Below, one piece after another: positions 30,458-32,433 of a stretch of DNA of 32,433 nucleotides. The notes beneath the pieces are model-generated. The model was not told the DNA's origin. It saw nothing but the letters and a program-made list of their open reading frames with translations, and searched no databases. Each line of letters starts with the position of its first letter. Position 1 is the stretch's first letter. The position numbers and the translations under genes are program-made. Origin of the DNA: Acidobacteriota bacterium (GTDB taxonomy: Bacteria > Actinomycetota > Actinomycetes > Actinomycetales > Microbacteriaceae); the NCBI GenBank assembly GCA_019352055.1, contig JABBOB010000012.1, positions 21,160 through 53,592 of the forward strand, in the 5' to 3' direction.

Positions 30458-31132
30458 ATGGCCCGCCTGCTCGTCGTCGAGGACGATCCCACGACCGCGC
30501 GCCTGCTCGAGGAGGGGCTGCGCACGGACGGGCATGAGGTGACGGTCGAGATCACGGGTTCGGCCGCGATCCTCACCGCGACCTCCCGCCAGTTCGATGT
30601 GATCGCGACCGACGTCATGCTCCCGGACATCGACGGGTTCGAGATCTGCCGCTTCCTCCGCACGCACGGGGTGACCACCCCGATCCTGCTGCTCACGGCC
30701 AGGGACGGGGTCGGCGACCGCGTCCGCGGCCTCGACACGGGAGCGGACGACTACCTCGTGAAGCCGTTCGCGTTCGCCGAGTTCGCGGCCCGGGTGCGGG
30801 CGCTCCTCCGGCGCGGGCCCGGGCTCAGCGCCGCCGATCCTGCTCTCGGGCCGCTGCGGCTCGACACCGAGAAGGCCGAGTTCGCGGTGGGCGGCCGGCG
30901 GCTCGCGCTCAGCCGCAGGGAGTCCGCGCTGCTCCGCGCGCTGCTCGACCGGGCCGGCGAGCCCGTCGAGCGGGACACGCTGCTGGACGAGGTGTGGGGC
31001 ACGCGCTTCGTGGAGTCGACGATCGTCGACCAGTACGTGCGCTACGTCCGGCGGAAGCTCGGTGCGATGACCGACGACGTGGTGATCGAGACCGTCCGCG
31101 GGGTCGGCTACCGTCTCGTCGAGGCGCCGTGA
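30458..31132 (+). CDS. OmpR-family response regulator
   Basis: A 224-residue response regulator: receiver with acidic pair VVEDDP, phosphorylatable Asp52 (VIATDVMLPD), Thr and Lys in LLLTAR and YLVKPF, then a winged-helix DNA-binding domain (SRRESALLRALLDRAGE, VDQYVRYVRRKLG, VIETVRGVGYRL). ATG 30458 has a GGAGGGAG site. It overlaps the sensor gene by GTGA. It is divergent from the electron-transfer operon, so it may regulate it, though no direct repeat was identified as its site. Confidence 0.93.
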   Translation: MARLLVVEDDPTTARLLEEGLRTDGHEVTVEITGSAAILTATSRQFDVIATDVMLPDIDGFEICRFLRTHGVTTPILLLTARDGVGDRVRGLDTGADDYLVKPFAFAEFAARVRALLRRGPGLSAADPALGPLRLDTEKAEFAVGGRRLALSRRESALLRALLDRAGEPVERDTLLDEVWGTRFVESTIVDQYVRYVRRKLGAMTDDVVIETVRGVGYRLVEAP

Positions 31133-32421
31133 GAGGCCCCGGGATCCGCGGGCGCCTCGTGCTCGGCGCCACCGCGACCGCCGCGCTCGTGCTGCTCGCG
31201 GCGCTGCTCGTCGCGCATGTCGAGATCGCCGCCACCCTCACCGGGGCGGACCAGCGGCTCGCCTCGGCCGACATCGCCCCCTTCGTCACGGACCTGCAGC
31301 GCGGGGGCCGCGAGCGGCCGGACCCGCCGTCCGGGGGCGTGCTCATCGCCGTCCGCGCCCCGGACGGCACGTGGCCGACGGACACGATGCCGCCGGAGGT
31401 GCTCGGTCAGCTGGGGGACCAGCCGATGACGACCGTCGCCACCACGTCCTCGGAGTTCGTCGTCGCCCGCAGGCAGGTGTCGGTCGGCGGGGGCACCTGG
31501 ACGATCTGGGCCGCGCGCGACGCGACGGGCCGCGCGGCGCTCGGCAGCGACGTCGACCTCGTGCTGCTCATCACGGGTCTGATGCTGCTGGTGGCCTTCG
31601 CCGCCGCCTCGATGCTGCTCGTGCGCGGGGCGCTCCGGCCCGTGGAACGGCTGCGATCCCGTGCAGCGGCACTCGGGCCCGACGAGCTGCTGCCGGTGCC
31701 GCCGGGTGCCGACGAGCTGTCGCGGCTGGCGGTGACCCTGAACCGGCTGGTCGGGGACACCAGGTCGGCGGCGGCCCACGAGCGGCGGATGATCTCGAAC
31801 GCGGCCCACGAGCTGCGGACGCCGATCACGAACCTGCGCGCGGCGGTCGACCTCACTCGGCGCGACCCCAGCCCGGACCGGATGGACCAGCTGGTCCGGC
31901 TGAGCGACCGGCTCGGCGACCTCGCGGCGAACCTGCTCGAGCTCTCCCGACTCGACGAGGGCGCGAAGCCCGTCCCGGCGAGCGCCCGGGAGCTCGAGGA
32001 CGCGGTGCTGACCGCGGTGGACGGGTGGCGGACGCGCTTGGCCGGCACAGCCGTCGACGTGGACCACAGCACGGCGGTCGAGCACGGCGACGCGCTGCTG
32101 CCGATCGACGCCGTCTCGATCGGTCGGGTCGTCGACAACCTCGTCGGCAACGCCGTCAAGGCGGTGGGGGACCGCGGCGACATCCTGGTCTCGCTGACGA
32201 TCGGCGCCTCCGGGCTCCGGCTGGCCGTCGAGGACGACGGACCCGGCATGCCGCCCGGGCTGCTCACGGAGGCGTTCGACCGGTTCACGAGGGGCTCCGC
32301 GTCGGGGAGCGGTCTCGGTCTCGCGCTGGTGCGGGCGATCGCGCACGCCGGTGGAGGCGAGTCCGTGCTCGAGCCGCTCGCTCCCGGCCTCCGGGTGGTG
32401 GTGACCCTCCCCGTCGCCTGA
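31129..32421 (+). CDS. Membrane sensor histidine kinase
   Basis: A 430-residue sensor: membrane helix at about 9-33, an extracytoplasmic domain of about 105 residues with no known family, a second helix at about 141-165, HAMP at about 165-215, then HisKA with His227 (NAAHELRTPITNLR) and HATPase with N-box DNLVGNAVKAV, VEDDGPGMP and SGLGLALVRAIAHAGGG. The start is GTG 31129, overlapping the regulator stop. The short extracytoplasmic loop is the likely signal site; the signal is unknown. The gene is complete and ends 12 nt before the window edge. Confidence 0.92.
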   Translation: MRGPGIRGRLVLGATATAALVLLAALLVAHVEIAATLTGADQRLASADIAPFVTDLQRGGRERPDPPSGGVLIAVRAPDGTWPTDTMPPEVLGQLGDQPMTTVATTSSEFVVARRQVSVGGGTWTIWAARDATGRAALGSDVDLVLLITGLMLLVAFAAASMLLVRGALRPVERLRSRAAALGPDELLPVPPGADELSRLAVTLNRLVGDTRSAAAHERRMISNAAHELRTPITNLRAAVDLTRRDPSPDRMDQLVRLSDRLGDLAANLLELSRLDEGAKPVPASARELEDAVLTAVDGWRTRLAGTAVDVDHSTAVEHGDALLPIDAVSIGRVVDNLVGNAVKAVGDRGDILVSLTIGASGLRLAVEDDGPGMPPGLLTEAFDRFTRGSASGSGLGLALVRAIAHAGGGESVLEPLAPGLRVVVTLPVA

Positions 32422-32433
32422 CTGCAGGAAGTG

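Noticed and set aside
1-32433. Mobile element, prophage or integrase signature
   Set aside because: No transposase, integrase, tRNA or direct-repeat attachment sites were seen, and base composition is even, so the island cannot be called mobile from this window.

Overview
The window comes from a high-GC (roughly 70% or more) actinobacterium. GC-rich third codon positions, frequent GTG starts, stop/start overlaps (ATGA, GTGA), a fused pcaDC (pcaL) gene and a DevS/DevR-like two-component pair support this. The genus cannot be fixed from the sequence; a member of the Micrococcales is plausible.

Region 1 (1-6099) is the lower protocatechuate (beta-ketoadipate) pathway. It holds the 3' end of pcaG, then pcaB, pcaL, pcaI, pcaJ and pcaF in one tightly coupled plus-strand operon, and a convergent IclR-type regulator (pcaR). 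Together they convert beta-carboxymuconate to succinyl-CoA and acetyl-CoA.

Region 2 (about 6235-25430) is a dormancy/hypoxia-type stress island. It has nine tandem universal stress proteins, three pyridoxamine-oxidase-like split-barrel proteins, four BON-domain proteins, two small membrane proteins, an arginine-deiminase homologue that has lost its catalytic residues, an isolated C-terminal piece of PEP synthase, and a GAF-GAF histidine kinase with a NarL/LuxR response regulator closely resembling mycobacterial DevS/DevR (DosS/DosR). About sixteen copies of one 15-bp palindrome (consensus GGGACCWWSGGCCCT, close to the DosR box) lie in front of nearly every transcription unit, including the two-component genes and an SDR at the right edge. 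The box-to-start distances fall mainly in two sets. In one (41-44 nt) there is generally no convincing Shine-Dalgarno sequence, which implies leaderless mRNAs. In the other (78-82 nt) most starts have a good Shine-Dalgarno sequence.

Region 3 (24675-27745) has the SDR, a 14-helix drug-exporter-type MFS protein whose promoter carries a 35-bp dyad, and a decayed SGNH-hydrolase pseudogene.

Region 4 (27918-32421) is a four-gene minus-strand operon: Ser-rich anchored protein, ferric-reductase-like haem membrane protein, NuoF-like flavoprotein and ferredoxin, all with overlapping ends. It looks like an NAD(P)H/ferredoxin-to-membrane electron-transfer module. Divergent from it is an OmpR-type regulator with its sensor kinase. 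No tRNA, rRNA, CRISPR array or insertion sequence was seen.
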